Below are positions 37,850-48,100 of a stretch of 64,000 bases of DNA, one piece after another. Both the position numbers and the translations under genes were made by a program. The stretch is from Desulfuromonas acetoxidans DSM 684. Lineage in GTDB: Bacteria; Desulfobacterota; Desulfuromonadia; Desulfuromonadales; Desulfuromonadaceae. The stretch is from NCBI RefSeq assembly GCF_000167355.1, contig NZ_AAEW02000012.1:61852-125851 (forward strand), given 5' to 3'. The notes beneath the pieces are model-generated. The model was not told the DNA's origin. It ran no database searches and saw only the letters and a program-made list of their open reading frames with translations. Positions within the stretch are counted from its first letter, which is position 1, and every line of letters starts with the position of its first letter.

Positions 37850-37862
37850 TTGCTCAGAGCAA
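37850..37862. promoter_or_regulatory. Symmetric 13-mer upstream of fumC
   Basis: TTGCTC-A-GAGCAA, a perfect odd-centred dyad about 58 bp before the fumC start. It could be an operator. Only symmetry supports it. Confidence 0.25.
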
Positions 37863-37919
37863 CACTGCAAAACCCGTACATTGCCTTGAATCAGATGTTT
37901 TGACATATCAGGAGGAACC

Positions 37920-39320
37920 ATGACCACTTATCGCAAAGAAACCGATTCCATGGGTGCCATCAATGTGGTAGCTGACCGTTACTGGGGTGCCCAAACGCAA
38001 CGCTCCATCGGCAACTTTCCCATCGGCGTCAGCCGTTTCCAATGGCAACGTCCGGTGATCAAGGCGTTAGGCATCCTGAAAAAATCCGCAGCCCGCGCAA
38101 ATGCCGAACTCGGCGAGTTGCCCGAAGATCTGGCGAAGCTGATTTGCAAAGCAGCCGATGAAGTGATTAAGGGAACTCTGGATGAGCATTTTCCGTTGGT
38201 GGTGTTTCAAACCGGTTCCGGTACCCAGTCCAACATGAACGCCAACGAGGTGATCTCCAACCGCGCCATTGAGCTGGCCGGTGGCAGCATGGGGACCAAA
38301 GATCCGGTGCATCCTAATGATCACGTCAATCGGGGCCAGTCGTCCAATGACACCTTTCCCACCGCCATGCATATTGCCGTGGTCGACCAACTCGAATCCG
38401 TGCTGTTTCCGGCGGTGACCGAGCTGCGTGACACGCTCGCCGCTAAAGCCGAACAGTTTGACGCTATTGTCAAGGTGGGACGCACTCATCTCCAGGATGC
38501 CACGCCCATCACCCTTGGTCAGGAGATCAGCGCCTGGGTGGCGCAGATCGATTTCGGCCTGCAGGCGGTGCGTGAGTCGTTACCGGGGCTCTACGATCTG
38601 GCCATCGGTGGCACCGCCGTCGGCACCGGCCTCAACGCGCATCCCCAGTTCGGTGATAAAACCGCTGCCTACATCGCTGAAGAGAGCGGTCATCCGTTTC
38701 GCAGCGCCGATAATAAATTCTTTGCCCTATCCGCCCACGATGCTCTGGTGCATACCTCAGCGGCCCTGCGCACCCTGGCCGGTGGCCTGATGAAGATGGC
38801 CAACGATGTGCGCTGGCTGGCCAGCGGCCCACGCTGTGGGATTGGCGAACTGGTGATCCCGGAAAATGAGCCTGGTTCCTCCATCATGCCCGGCAAGGTT
38901 AACCCAACTCAGTGTGAAGCCATGACCATGGTCTGCACCCAGGTGTTCGGTAATGATGCCGCCGTTGCTTTTGCCGGTTCTCAAGGCAATTTTCAACTCA
39001 ATGTCTACAAGCCGGTGATGGTGCATAACGTTTTGGAAAGTTGTGAACTGCTCGCCGATACCTGTAAGGCTTTCAATGAGCACTGTGCCGTCGGTATTGA
39101 ACCGCAACAGGAGAAGATCAGTGAAAATCTTGATAAGAACCTGATGCTGGTCACTGCCCTTAACCGCCATATTGGTTACGACAAAGCGGCGCATATCGCC
39201 AAAAAAGCTCACCACGAAGGGTTGACCCTGCGCCAATCAGCCCTGGCCCTGGGCTATGTGACCGAAGAGCAGTTTGCCGAGTGGATTGTGCCGTTGGATA
39301 TGACCGATAACCGTCGTTAA
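37920..39320 (+). CDS. fumC: Fumarate hydratase class II
   Basis: A 466-residue oxygen-stable fumarase interconverting fumarate and malate in the TCA cycle. The superfamily signature [16 protein letters not shown] lies at about 319-334. [19 protein letters not shown] (about 99-117) and [19 protein letters not shown] (about 129-147) form the active site with [10 protein letters not shown] (about 187-196). AGGAGG lies four bases before the ATG. It is preceded by a terminator, so it probably has its own promoter. Acetate-oxidising Desulfuromonadales need a complete cycle, consistent with pta and ackA in the window. Confidence 0.98.
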   Translation: MTTYRKETDSMGAINVVADRYWGAQTQRSIGNFPIGVSRFQWQRPVIKALGILKKSAARANAELGELPEDLAKLICKAADEVIKGTLDEHFPLVVFQTGSGTQSNMNANEVISNRAIELAGGSMGTKDPVHPNDHVNRGQSSNDTFPTAMHIAVVDQLESVLFPAVTELRDTLAAKAEQFDAIVKVGRTHLQDATPITLGQEISAWVAQIDFGLQAVRESLPGLYDLAIGGTAVGTGLNAHPQFGDKTAAYIAEESGHPFRSADNKFFALSAHDALVHTSAALRTLAGGLMKMANDVRWLASGPRCGIGELVIPENEPGSSIMPGKVNPTQCEAMTMVCTQVFGNDAAVAFAGSQGNFQLNVYKPVMVHNVLESCELLADTCKAFNEHCAVGIEPQQEKISENLDKNLMLVTALNRHIGYDKAAHIAKKAHHEGLTLRQSALALGYVTEEQFAEWIVPLDMTDNRR

Positions 39321-39363
39321 TTGTTTCGCACGCTGTTTTCCACGCCTTTTCAAAGGAGTTGTC

Positions 39364-40176
39364 ATGACCGATTGGTTTTTGAATTTGACCCCGGTAATGC
39401 AGGCATTGGTGGCAACCTTATTTACCTGGTTTATGACCGCACTGGGAGCCAGTGTTGTTATCTTCTTCAAGACTATCAATCGCAAAGTGCTTGACGGGAT
39501 GCTCGGTGCAGCCGCTGGCGTTATGATTGCGGCCAGTTTCTGGTCGTTGCTTGCCCCGGCCATTGAAATGACGGAAAATTCCGGAGGAACACCGTGGATT
39601 CCTGCCACTGTCGGTTTTTTGTCCGGCGGTGCCTTTCTCTGGCTGGTCGATAAGCTCTTGCCTCATTTGCACTCCGGTTTTCCCATGTCCGAAGCCGAAG
39701 GGATCAAAACCAGCTGGCAACGCAGCACGCTGCTGTGCCTTGCTATCACGTTGCATAATATTCCTGAGGGTCTCGCTGTCGGCGTGGCCTTTGGCGCATT
39801 GGCTGCTGATTTACCTTCAGCCTCTTTGGCCGGAGCCATTGCGTTGGCGGTTGGTATCGGCATTCAGAATTTCCCGGAAGGATCGGCGGTCTCTGTCCCG
39901 TTGCGTCGCGAGGGGATGTCACGCGCGAAGAGTTTCTGGTACGGTCAGTTGTCCGGCACGGTCGAACCCATTGCCGGGGTGCTCGGGGCCATGGCTGTTA
40001 TCTGGATGGAACCGCTGTTGCCCTATGCGCTGTCTTTTGCTGCCGGCGCCATGATCTACGTGGTGGTGGAGGAGGTCATTCCCGAGTCGCAACTGGCGCG
40101 TAATACCGACTTGGCTACGGTGGGGGCGATGTGTGGTTTTGCTATCATGATGACGCTGGATGTGGCTTTGGGGTAG
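39364..40176 (+). CDS. ZIP family metal transporter
   Basis: A 270-residue protein with eight predicted helices, GufA/ZupT-like. The metal-site motifs [14 protein letters not shown] (about 130-143) and [13 protein letters not shown] (about 167-179) match ZIP helices 4 and 5. A histidine-containing loop (LPHLHSGF) precedes them. It should import zinc or other divalent metals; the exact ion is not readable. AAAGGAG precedes the ATG. It follows fumC by 43 bp and ends at the boundary of the X/Y repeat array. Confidence 0.92.
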   Translation: MTDWFLNLTPVMQALVATLFTWFMTALGASVVIFFKTINRKVLDGMLGAAAGVMIAASFWSLLAPAIEMTENSGGTPWIPATVGFLSGGAFLWLVDKLLPHLHSGFPMSEAEGIKTSWQRSTLLCLAITLHNIPEGLAVGVAFGALAADLPSASLAGAIALAVGIGIQNFPEGSAVSVPLRREGMSRAKSFWYGQLSGTVEPIAGVLGAMAVIWMEPLLPYALSFAAGAMIYVVVEEVIPESQLARNTDLATVGAMCGFAIMMTLDVALG

Positions 40177-40194
40177 GGTGATCTGTCCTTTAAA

Positions 40195-40774
40195 CGAACC
40201 AGTAAAGATCAAGGTCAAAGACAAGGTCGCCGGGTTTCGTCCCGGCAGCCGACATACTTTTGACTAGCCGCTCAAAAGTATGCAAAAGCCAGCTTGAACA
40301 CCTCCTGAACTTGGATCAACCGACAATGAGTTTGTTTCCGTTATGCTTTACGGATTCGGTTCCCCGCCCTTTAGGTCGACGAATCGTGTAACTCATCATC
40401 TTTGGCGTAAAACGTTGATAACGAAGTAACGCTGCTCTCTAGTTTTTCCGTGGCACCGATCAAACGGGTGGGCAGTGCCCACCCTGCCTAAGTCTATTAT
40501 TTAGCAACTAAGCTCTCCCGTTCAGCAGCACCGAACGCAAAGAGCGTCGCTGTGATGGTCGTCGGCAAACTGTTTGAGCGTCAGCGAGTTTTTGCGGACA
40601 TCACAGCGTAAGCGAGTGAAGTGAGGGAACCCGAAGGGTGCAATGACGGGAGTCGATTTTGCCTCCCTTTTGTCGACGCAAAAGGGAGCCGACGTGCGGG
40701 CGCGGAAGCCCGCGTCATGTGCGTACCACCATTGCGAACGGATGAAGTTCGCCAGCGCGATTTGTTCCGAATTG
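40195..40774. repeat. Composite repeat copy A (module X then Y)
   Basis: A 580-bp noncoding unit. X (40195-40484) starts CGAACCAGTAAAGATC, with short GATCAA/GTCAAA tandem motifs, hairpin GCCGGG/CCCGGC (40229-40246) and an 11-bp hairpin CATACTTTTGA/TCAAAAGTATG (40253-40282). It ends in GGGTGGGC-AGT-GCCCACCC (40466-40484). Y (40485-40774) carries CTCCCTTTTG-TCGACG-CAAAAGGGAG (40663-40688) and GCGGGC/GCCCGC (40696-40713). Frames inside it are not protein-like. It is homologous to copies B, C and D. Confidence 0.9.
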
Positions 40775-41316
40775 CGAACCACTGAAGATCAAAGTCAAGA
40801 TCAAGGTCGCCGGGTCTCGTCCCGGCAGCCGACATATTTTGACTAGCCGCTCAAAAGTATGCAAAAACCAGCTTGAACACCTCCTGAACCTGGATCAACC
40901 GACACTGTGTCTGTTTCCGTTTTGCTTTACGGATTCGGCTCGCCGCCCTTTAGGTCGACGAATCGTGCAACGCATCATCTTTGGGGTAAAACGTTGATAA
41001 CCGTTTGACGCAACGCTCTATTTCTTCCGTGGCACCGATTAAACGGGTGGGCAGTGCCCACCCTGCGGTCCTCTGTTATTTAGCAGCCAAGCCCTCCCGT
41101 TCAGCAGCACCGAACGCAATGAACGTCAGCGCGATGGTCGTCGGCAACCTGTTTGAGCGCTAGCGAGTTTTGCCGACATCGCGATGTAAGTGAATGGAAT
41201 GAGGGAACCCGCAGGGTGCAATGACGGGAGCCGACGTGCGGGCGCGGCAGCCCGCGTCACGTGGGTACCACCAACGCGAACGGATGAAGTTCGCCAGCGC
41301 GACCAGCATCGAATGA
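40775..41316. repeat. Composite repeat copy B (tandem, X then Y)
   Basis: The second tandem unit, 542 bp. It keeps the GGGTGGGC/GCCCACCC hairpin (41045-41063) and GCGGGC/GCCCGC (41238-41255). The CTCCCTTTTG hairpin of Y is cleanly deleted, and one arm of the CATACTTTTGA hairpin has lost a base. Otherwise it is closely similar to copy A. Confidence 0.9.
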
Positions 41317-41425
41317 CGAACCACTGAATAGCAAGATCAAAGTCAAGGTCGCCGAGTTTCGTCCTGGCAGATGAATAGCTTCTGAACCTCGACTCAGCGA
41401 CAATGTGTTTGTTTCCAGTGGGTTT
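41317..41425. repeat. Truncated third X module
   Basis: Begins CGAACCACTGAATAGC, continues with GTCAAGGTCGCCGAGTTTCGTCC, loses the hairpin and centre, and fades out near 41425 before the HD-GYP gene stop. It shows that the array once continued as X-Y-X-Y-X. Confidence 0.65.
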
Positions 41426-41433
41426 CAGAGTCC

Positions 41434-42729
41434 TCAATCAAGAGACTTGTTGCCCATCCCTTCAGGAAACATCCCGCGATAACTCAACCGTTCATCCTGA
41501 TCCTCTCCCGAAGCAATACGAAAACACGCCACCGCGTGTTGTTTGACCAGCGCCACAACCTCCTCATCCAGCTTGCCGCATCGCGCCATCTCTTCGATGA
41601 TTTTTATGGCTTCATTCAAGGTCATGCCGTCACGGTAGGGACGGTCCTGGACTACAGCCTGAAAAATATCCGCCACAGCGATAATGCGTGCTTCGGTGCT
41701 GAGCTTGGTGGCGGAGGGATGAAAGGGATAGCCTCCCCCGTTAATCCCTTCATGATGATAGGCCGCCCATTCGGCGATCTCTCCCAGCCCGTTAATGTGG
41801 CGAAGAATTTCATAGGTTTCATAACTGTGTTGATTCATGATGGAGCGCTCTATGGTGGTGAGTGGGGCAGGTTTACCGAGAATGTGATCCGGCGTGTGCA
41901 GCTTGCCGAGATCGTGAAGTAATCCGGCAACCTCGATCTTTTCACATTGCGCCGATGACAGGCCGTAACTTTTGGCAATATAGGAAGCGAGGCTGGCAAC
42001 CAGCAGAGAATGCTCGGCGGTGAACGGGCTTTTCTGGTCGACAATATAGGCCATGATCAGAGAGAGCTGGCGCAACTGCTCCAGTGTCAGCGGTGTGTTG
42101 CTCTTTATCTGGCCCATATTCCATACATAACGCGTGACATGACGATCTTCCAGAGCGATCCAGAATGCTTCGGATTTTTCCATGGCGTTAAACGCATCGA
42201 CCAGAGTCAGATCAAAATAGCTGCCACCATAGGTGTTGATGGAGCGGGCAATCTCGTCGCGGGCGACGAGGATATCGTTTTTGTAATGCGAGGACGCCAG
42301 AACATCGACACGGTCACTTAAAAAAATCAGGTTCGCCATTCGACCATCACGCCGGGTCACATTGGTTTCAACCAGTTGCTGCCAGGGTGTGTGGTGGTAG
42401 AGGATCGGCTTGGCATAGGCGGCTAGGGGGGCGAAATTTTTCAGCAGATTGTAGCCGATCTCACAATGGATGTGAGCGTCTTCCCAGTCAAAATGGTTGA
42501 CCAGGTTGGAATGCATCTGTTCGGTGGAGACCCCGCAGTCATGAAGCAGTCCGAGCTCGAAGGCAAATTGAATATCTTCGTCGCTGAAACCAAGATGGTG
42601 ACCGAGTTGACTGGCGATGTAGCCGACGCGTTTGCCGTGGTTGACGTCGTTCATGCCGACGAACGAGACGGCGGTTTCAATGGCCAGAATCATCTGGCGT
42701 AGATCAATAGTCAGTTCGTTTTTTGTCAT
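41434..42729 (-). CDS. Tandem HD / HD-GYP phosphodiesterase-like protein
   Basis: A 431-residue cytoplasmic protein with two HD modules. The first, about residues 25-180, has H31 and HD at 63-64 (LLHDCGVS). The second, about 235-420, has H240, LLHDLGK (HD 272-273), H301, HHE 325-327 and GGGYP 331-335. Canonical HD-GYP reads HHExxDGxGYP; here it is HHEGINGGGYP, so the DG pair is changed. It probably hydrolyses c-di-GMP or another cyclic nucleotide, but the altered motif makes activity uncertain. The RxxYRDGM signature of the domain is present. It is convergent with the ZIP gene across the repeat array. Confidence 0.85.
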   Translation of the reverse strand: MTKNELTIDLRQMILAIETAVSFVGMNDVNHGKRVGYIASQLGHHLGFSDEDIQFAFELGLLHDCGVSTEQMHSNLVNHFDWEDAHIHCEIGYNLLKNFAPLAAYAKPILYHHTPWQQLVETNVTRRDGRMANLIFLSDRVDVLASSHYKNDILVARDEIARSINTYGGSYFDLTLVDAFNAMEKSEAFWIALEDRHVTRYVWNMGQIKSNTPLTLEQLRQLSLIMAYIVDQKSPFTAEHSLLVASLASYIAKSYGLSSAQCEKIEVAGLLHDLGKLHTPDHILGKPAPLTTIERSIMNQHSYETYEILRHINGLGEIAEWAAYHHEGINGGGYPFHPSATKLSTEARIIAVADIFQAVVQDRPYRDGMTLNEAIKIIEEMARCGKLDEEVVALVKQHAVACFRIASGEDQDERLSYRGMFPEGMGNKSLD

Positions 42730-42798
42730 GGTGAGAGTCCTGGTCTAAAGCAAAGCGAACGGAAGAACACAGTGACAGAACGAGGTGGCCTCAACGAA

Positions 42799-42999
42799 TC
42801 AGTCTTTTTTTTCTTCATTCCGTTTGCGTCGATTCAACCACCAGGTCAAGCCTTGCGCCACTCCAGAGCCAAACAGAAATCCCATAATGACCGCCAGCGC
42901 CACAGCGCGTTGCCAGGAATTATCACTGATGGAGATGGCGAACATCACCAGGGCAAATGGGATGGCGCTGCCTAAGAATAACAGATAAAATCGTTTCAT
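42799..42999 (-). CDS. Small two-helix membrane protein
   Basis: A 66-residue protein with two hydrophobic helices (about 4-22 and 30-53) and a charged tail RRKRNEEKKD. The start overlaps the stop of the polyphosphate phosphotransferase gene (ATGA), so it is translationally coupled. No family recognised; perhaps a membrane partner of the upstream operon (inference). Confidence 0.7.
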   Translation of the reverse strand: MKRFYLLFLGSAIPFALVMFAISISDNSWQRAVALAVIMGFLFGSGVAQGLTWWLNRRKRNEEKKD

Positions 43000-44477
43000 T
43001 TTTTCACCTCATTGAGCAGTCGTTCGAGCTGCTCGACCGTATGCCGCAAAACAGCAATACGGGCAAATTTTTTGTCGTTGGCTGCAATCAGTTGCCAGGG
43101 GGCCTCGCGGGTGCTGGTGCGACTGACCGTTTCATTGATGGCCCGTTCGTAATCAGCCCATTTTTCACGATTGCGCCAATCATCGTCGGTGATCTTGTGT
43201 TGCTTCCACGGTGTGACCTCCCGCTCTTTGAAGCGACGCAATTGCTCGTCCTGATCAATGTGTAGCCAAAACTTGAGCAGCAGAGTGGGAGCCTGGATCA
43301 GTTGCTGCTCAAACTCATTGATCTCCTCGTAGGCACGATGCCATTCGGCAGGGTGGGCAAAACCTTCTACCCGTTCCACCAGGGTGCGTCCGTACCAGCT
43401 GCGATCATAAATGGTCACCATGCCGGCGCGCGGCAGGTGCCGCCAGAAACGCCACAGGTAATGGTGGTCTTTCTCTTCATCGGTGGGCGAGCCGATGGAG
43501 ATCTGTTGCACAAGTCGCGGGTCCATGGCGTTGGCAACCCGCCGGATGCTGCCGCCTTTACCGGCGGCATCCCAGCCTTCAAACAGCAGGATGGTCGATA
43601 ACCGTTTCTTGTACGCCAGCCAGATAAGACGATGTAATCGGCTCTGATACTCTTTGAGCTGATCGTGGTAAGAGTCGGGTTCCAGCGTGTGGTTGAGATT
43701 GACGCTGTTGAGTACGGGTGCAGTATCCACATCCATGATCACATCATCGGCGACCAGCGGGCTGTGGTTTTGTTCGGTACAGATCTGCAGGGCCTTGTTG
43801 AGAATGGTGAACACGCGCAGATGGCGGTGGCGTTTATGGCTGGCGTCGATCAGGTACCAGCGGGCCTGGGCACGATCCGTGTGGCGGATCGATTGCTCTG
43901 CAGCATCGCGGATGCGTGAGTAATGGTCAAAATGCCACATGGCGCGCTTGATCATCTCCGGCGATTCTTTGTGCTTTTTCTTCAGTTTCTGATGTTTTTG
44001 TTTCTGCGTTTCCGCACTGAGATGAAACCAGAATTTAAGGATGACCGCATGGTCGTCGGCGAGCATCTTCTCCAGGCGGACAATGCGGCGCATGTCGTGT
44101 TCCAGGGCGATTTCATCGGCCTGGCCTTCAACATAGCGACGCATGGGATCGGTGTACCAGGCACCGAAAAAGATGCCGATCTGGCCCCGCTTGGGCATCG
44201 CCCGCCAGAACCGCCAATGATCGGGACGCTGCTGTTCTTCGTCGCTGGTGTCCCAAAAGGTCTGGATCACCACATTGCGCATGTCAAGCATGTCACCTAG
44301 AGCATTGACCAGCTCACCTTTACCGGCACCATCCATTCCGGAGATTAGAAGAATGATCGGTCCTGGGGCCTTTTGACAGGCGATCTGGGCGGTGATCAGC
44401 TGGGTACGTAGTTGGGCGATGGCTTCTTTGTACTCCTGCTTGTCGACCTGTTGGCCGAGTTCGACAGATTCAAACAT
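42996..44477 (-). CDS. pap: Polyphosphate:AMP phosphotransferase (PPK2 class II)
   Basis: A 493-residue protein with two fused PPK2 domains. The N-terminal one carries ISGMDGAGKGELVNAL at about 45-60, the C-terminal one LFEGWDAAGKGGSIRRVANAMDPR (read in two parts) around residue 300. Two tandem domains and this length identify the polyphosphate:AMP phosphotransferase type, which phosphorylates AMP to ADP with polyphosphate. AGGAGGG lies four bases before the start. It shares an operon with the DUF4126 and large membrane proteins upstream, suggesting a polyphosphate-linked envelope or energy role. Confidence 0.93.
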   Translation of the reverse strand: MFESVELGQQVDKQEYKEAIAQLRTQLITAQIACQKAPGPIILLISGMDGAGKGELVNALGDMLDMRNVVIQTFWDTSDEEQQRPDHWRFWRAMPKRGQIGIFFGAWYTDPMRRYVEGQADEIALEHDMRRIVRLEKMLADDHAVILKFWFHLSAETQKQKHQKLKKKHKESPEMIKRAMWHFDHYSRIRDAAEQSIRHTDRAQARWYLIDASHKRHRHLRVFTILNKALQICTEQNHSPLVADDVIMDVDTAPVLNSVNLNHTLEPDSYHDQLKEYQSRLHRLIWLAYKKRLSTILLFEGWDAAGKGGSIRRVANAMDPRLVQQISIGSPTDEEKDHHYLWRFWRHLPRAGMVTIYDRSWYGRTLVERVEGFAHPAEWHRAYEEINEFEQQLIQAPTLLLKFWLHIDQDEQLRRFKEREVTPWKQHKITDDDWRNREKWADYERAINETVSRTSTREAPWQLIAANDKKFARIAVLRHTVEQLERLLNEVKK

Positions 44478-44494
44478 GGTGCCCTCCTGCGTGG

Positions 44495-45151
44495 TTAGGT
44501 TGGAGGCTCGATCTCAGGTGGTTCTTGGGCGACCTCAGGCGATTTTTTGCCGGAAAACAATCGGCCGATGGCAGCAAAGACCTTTTTGATGCCTCGCCAC
44601 AGTTTCGGCAGCAGCCAGACCAGCAACAGGATGAAAACGATCAGCAGACCGATGAACACCAGGGGGTGATTAAGGGCCACCCACAGTCCACCGATGACGG
44701 CGACATCTTCACTCAGCGAGGCCGCCCAATTGGTCACCGGCTCGGGTGATGTGTTGATCAGCACCCGCGAACCGGCCTTGGTGGCATGAGTCGCCGCCGT
44801 CAGAGTGCCGCCGACAATCGCAGCGGCCAGACTGATCGAGGGATCAACGCCACCGGTGGCTGCTGCGGCCAGAGCGGCGCCGGCCGGAATGCGGATAAAG
44901 GTGTGGATGGTGTCCCAGCCAGTATCCACGCCGGGGAATTTATCAGCAAAGAACTCCACCACATACATCAGGGCGCTGGCACCGATAACAATGGGCTCCT
45001 GAACAATCTGCAACGTTTCCGGAAGGACCATGGCGCCGGAATTGCCCATCAGTCCCAGCACCAGAATTGTGGCGTAGAGATTGATGCCGCTCGCCCACGC
45101 CGCGCCCATGCTCAAAGCAATGACGGCTGTAATCTGATCGAGTTGGTCCAT
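44495..45151 (-). CDS. DUF4126 membrane protein
   Basis: A 218-residue protein with an N-terminal GAAWASGINLYATILVLGLMG, the conserved DUF4126 start, several hydrophobic helices and a basic C-terminal tail after a final helix (about 168-188). Function unknown. The start is three bases after the stop of the large membrane gene, and its ribosome site AAGGAG lies inside that gene, so expression is coupled. Confidence 0.88.
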   Translation of the reverse strand: MDQLDQITAVIALSMGAAWASGINLYATILVLGLMGNSGAMVLPETLQIVQEPIVIGASALMYVVEFFADKFPGVDTGWDTIHTFIRIPAGAALAAAATGGVDPSISLAAAIVGGTLTAATHATKAGSRVLINTSPEPVTNWAASLSEDVAVIGGLWVALNHPLVFIGLLIVFILLLVWLLPKLWRGIKKVFAAIGRLFSGKKSPEVAQEPPEIEPPT

Positions 45152-45154
45152 GGC

Positions 45155-48100
45155 TTACTCCTTATCCTTCTCATCGTCGGGAAAGGCGCTTTCAATGACA
45201 AACGATAGCTCCTCTTCCGGCGCTTTGGCAATCGGATTGTCCTGATCCTCTGCTGCAGGTGGTGCGACCTGAGTGGTTTGTTGTGCAGCCTGCTGTGTTG
45301 CCGGAGCCGTCGCTGTGTTAGACGGCTTGGCTGCCGTCGTTTTACGCCGCTGGCGCGGAGGAAATTTCTGCCACAGGCCATCGCGGTTGAAGCTCTCCCA
45401 CCCCCAGTTCAGCCAGCGCAGCAGGGCGGACGCCAGCCACAATGCCCACAACAACATCAACACCCGGTAGACATACATCGGTACGGAGACGGTCCAGGCT
45501 TCGGCGACCGGGCCGAGGCTGCGGTCCTGATACCAGCGCAGGTTCCATGCTGTGGAGTTGTTGCCGGCGATCTGCATTTCCGGCAGGCCCAGCAATCCCT
45601 GCTGAATAGCGCTGAGGATGGTCAGCAGAGCAATGACGCTTAAACAGACCAGACCCAATTGCGCTAGGTTGAAACGCAACGGCGTGTTCAGTTTATCGCT
45701 ATGGTCACGGCGCAGGCCCAGTAACACCAGCCAACCGATCACCGGCAGCAATGCCGGCAGACTGGCCTGACTCAGTCCGGCACACAGCAGTAGCCAGTGC
45801 CACCAGCGCAACGGGGTTGGCGCCTTACGATCAAGAATCCAGGCACCGACCAGAATGACCAGCAGCACGCCCCAGAACAACACTGCCGGTCCGAGCACCG
45901 GCCCGCCGACAAACAGTGTCCAGCGACTGGTCGGCAGTTTGAGAACACTATGACTTTCCACATGAGGTGTGCCGAGATTAACCGGTGGCGTTTTTGTCAG
46001 CCAACTAACGCCCTCAGGCTGATGCCAGTTCAGGGTGATACTCTGGGCACCGGGCACCAGCGGCAGTGTGACCAGCCGCGGATTCTGCTTGTTCTGCTTG
46101 ATGGGCTGACTCTGGCCGTTGATGGTGACCTCATCGAGTTCCGCACCTTTCGGCAGGGTGATCACGTGATCGGTTCCGTGACTGCTGCGGATATCAATGG
46201 TCAGATGTGCCGAAGTGCTGCGCTTGCCAGGTGCAATCTCAAGATGGCTGTTATCAATAGTGACGGTTTGACCTTTAACGCCTTCGGGGCGGGTGATGCT
46301 CAGGGTCAGTCGTTCGTTAGCCCACGGTGACCATTGCGGCAACCAGCGGCCATACTGGTAACGGTGGATCACGGGAATACCTTTGCTAACCACATGCCAC
46401 ATCCGATCAGCGTTGACGCGCCAGATTTCGTTGAACGGGCCACTGTCGGCAGCGACCAGTTCGAGCTGGCTTGATTTTTCCAATGATGATTGCCAGCGCA
46501 CCTGTTCGATATCTGCGGGCAGATTAATGATGGCAATGTTGTCTTTGACGGTAATGTCACGACCGGTGACCCGTTCACCGCTGAGCAGGGGAATTTCCAG
46601 TACCGCGGCCGCACCTTTCTGACTGAGACGGGTGACGGTGGTCTGTACCTGCCAATCGAGGCCGAGCACCAGCTCGCGCTCGACACGAACAAAGGCCGGT
46701 AGTTCACCGGGTTGCAGTTTTTTCTCTTCACTGTCACTAAGGCGGGTCAGCTCAATGGGGCCATGACTGGCTTGACCGTTGCTGATGCCGCCGATGCGCC
46801 AGCCCGGCGTTGTCAGATGGACCATGCCGGCTGCCATAGGTACCGGCAGCTGGACGCGTTGCAGGCTGTCGGGTAACGGCGCATGCAGGGTGATGACGTG
46901 TTTGCCCGCCGGGACCCGTGCCCACAGTTGTTGGCGCTGATCGCGATAGAGCGGGATACGGCTTTTGCCATCCAGTTGGACGGTCTGCACTGAGAGTTGC
47001 TGTAACGGGAAAGGCAATGGTACGGCACTGGCGACCTGACTGTGATAGGTCATCTCCAGCTTGAGGCGTTGGCTGTCGGCCTGAATATCGAGCTGATCCA
47101 ATGCGGTGCAGTAGGGGGCGCAAGCCACCGGCTCGGTAAGGCGAGCATAGAGTTCATCCAACAGCTCCGGCGAAGGAAAGGTGCCTTGCCCCCCTTGCGC
47201 GGCCTGGGTCGTTGTTGTGCTAACGCCGAGCAGCAAAGTGAGCAGACTGGCTGCAACGAAGGCCGCCAGAGCTGTGGTGGTGCCGCTCTTGCCATGATCC
47301 GTGCCGTTCGATTCACTCTTCCAGCGTGGCAGTGGACCCTGGCTGAACAGATGGAGGAACATCAGGGCGATCATCACCACCCCGGCAACCAGGAGCAGGC
47401 GGGTTGCCAGCGGTGGCAGCAGGAACAGGTGCAAGCTCTGGTCGGACATGACCGGGCCGTTCCAGCGCAGTTCAACCTGTTGCCATTGCCATTTCGGTAG
47501 CCCTGGTCCGGTCTGAATTTTCAGGTCAGGACGATAGTTGGACAGTGATTTCCCCAGTGACTGGCGTGTTGCCATCAGCGGCGCAACGGCGCGTTTTTCC
47601 ATCATCACCTCATCCGTGGCCACGGACATCATCGGCTCCGCCTGATAGTGGCGCGGCGCACTGCGGTGTGGGGTCAGTTGCGGATACAGGGCACTGCGAA
47701 TCTGTTGGACGCTGAACATCAATACAATCACCAGCAGACCGAGCAGGGCCAGATTGCGATACCATTGGGTGAGCTGTTTGACGCGTCCGGTGGGCAGCAC
47801 GCGCAACAGGGCGATGGGGATCAACACATGCAGCCAGATCAAGCGTGGAGCCTGAGGTTCGTGGTAGACCAACACCAAGCCGACCAAGGCGACGGCTCCG
47901 GCGGTAAAACCCCACAAACGGCCAAAACTCAGGGTGAGAATCAGCACGATGAAGATGTCCAGCAAGGTCCAGCGTTGCAGCCAGGTGGAGGAGGCGCTGT
48001 CGACGCCGGTGGCTTCAATGAGCCGCCAGCCCGGCGGCAGATTAAGGCGGGTGACCAGATTCTCGGGATTAAACTGCCAGCCGACCGCCGGCAGTGAACC

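Noticed and set aside
40522..40835. Small ORFs inside the X/Y repeats (for example minus strand at 40581-40835)
   Set aside because: They recur with changed frames and hairpin arms between copies, lack ribosome sites, and reading frames are not conserved between copies.
40195..41316. CRISPR array
   Set aside because: Repeats are about 580 bp and contiguous with no short repeat/spacer pattern and no cas genes.
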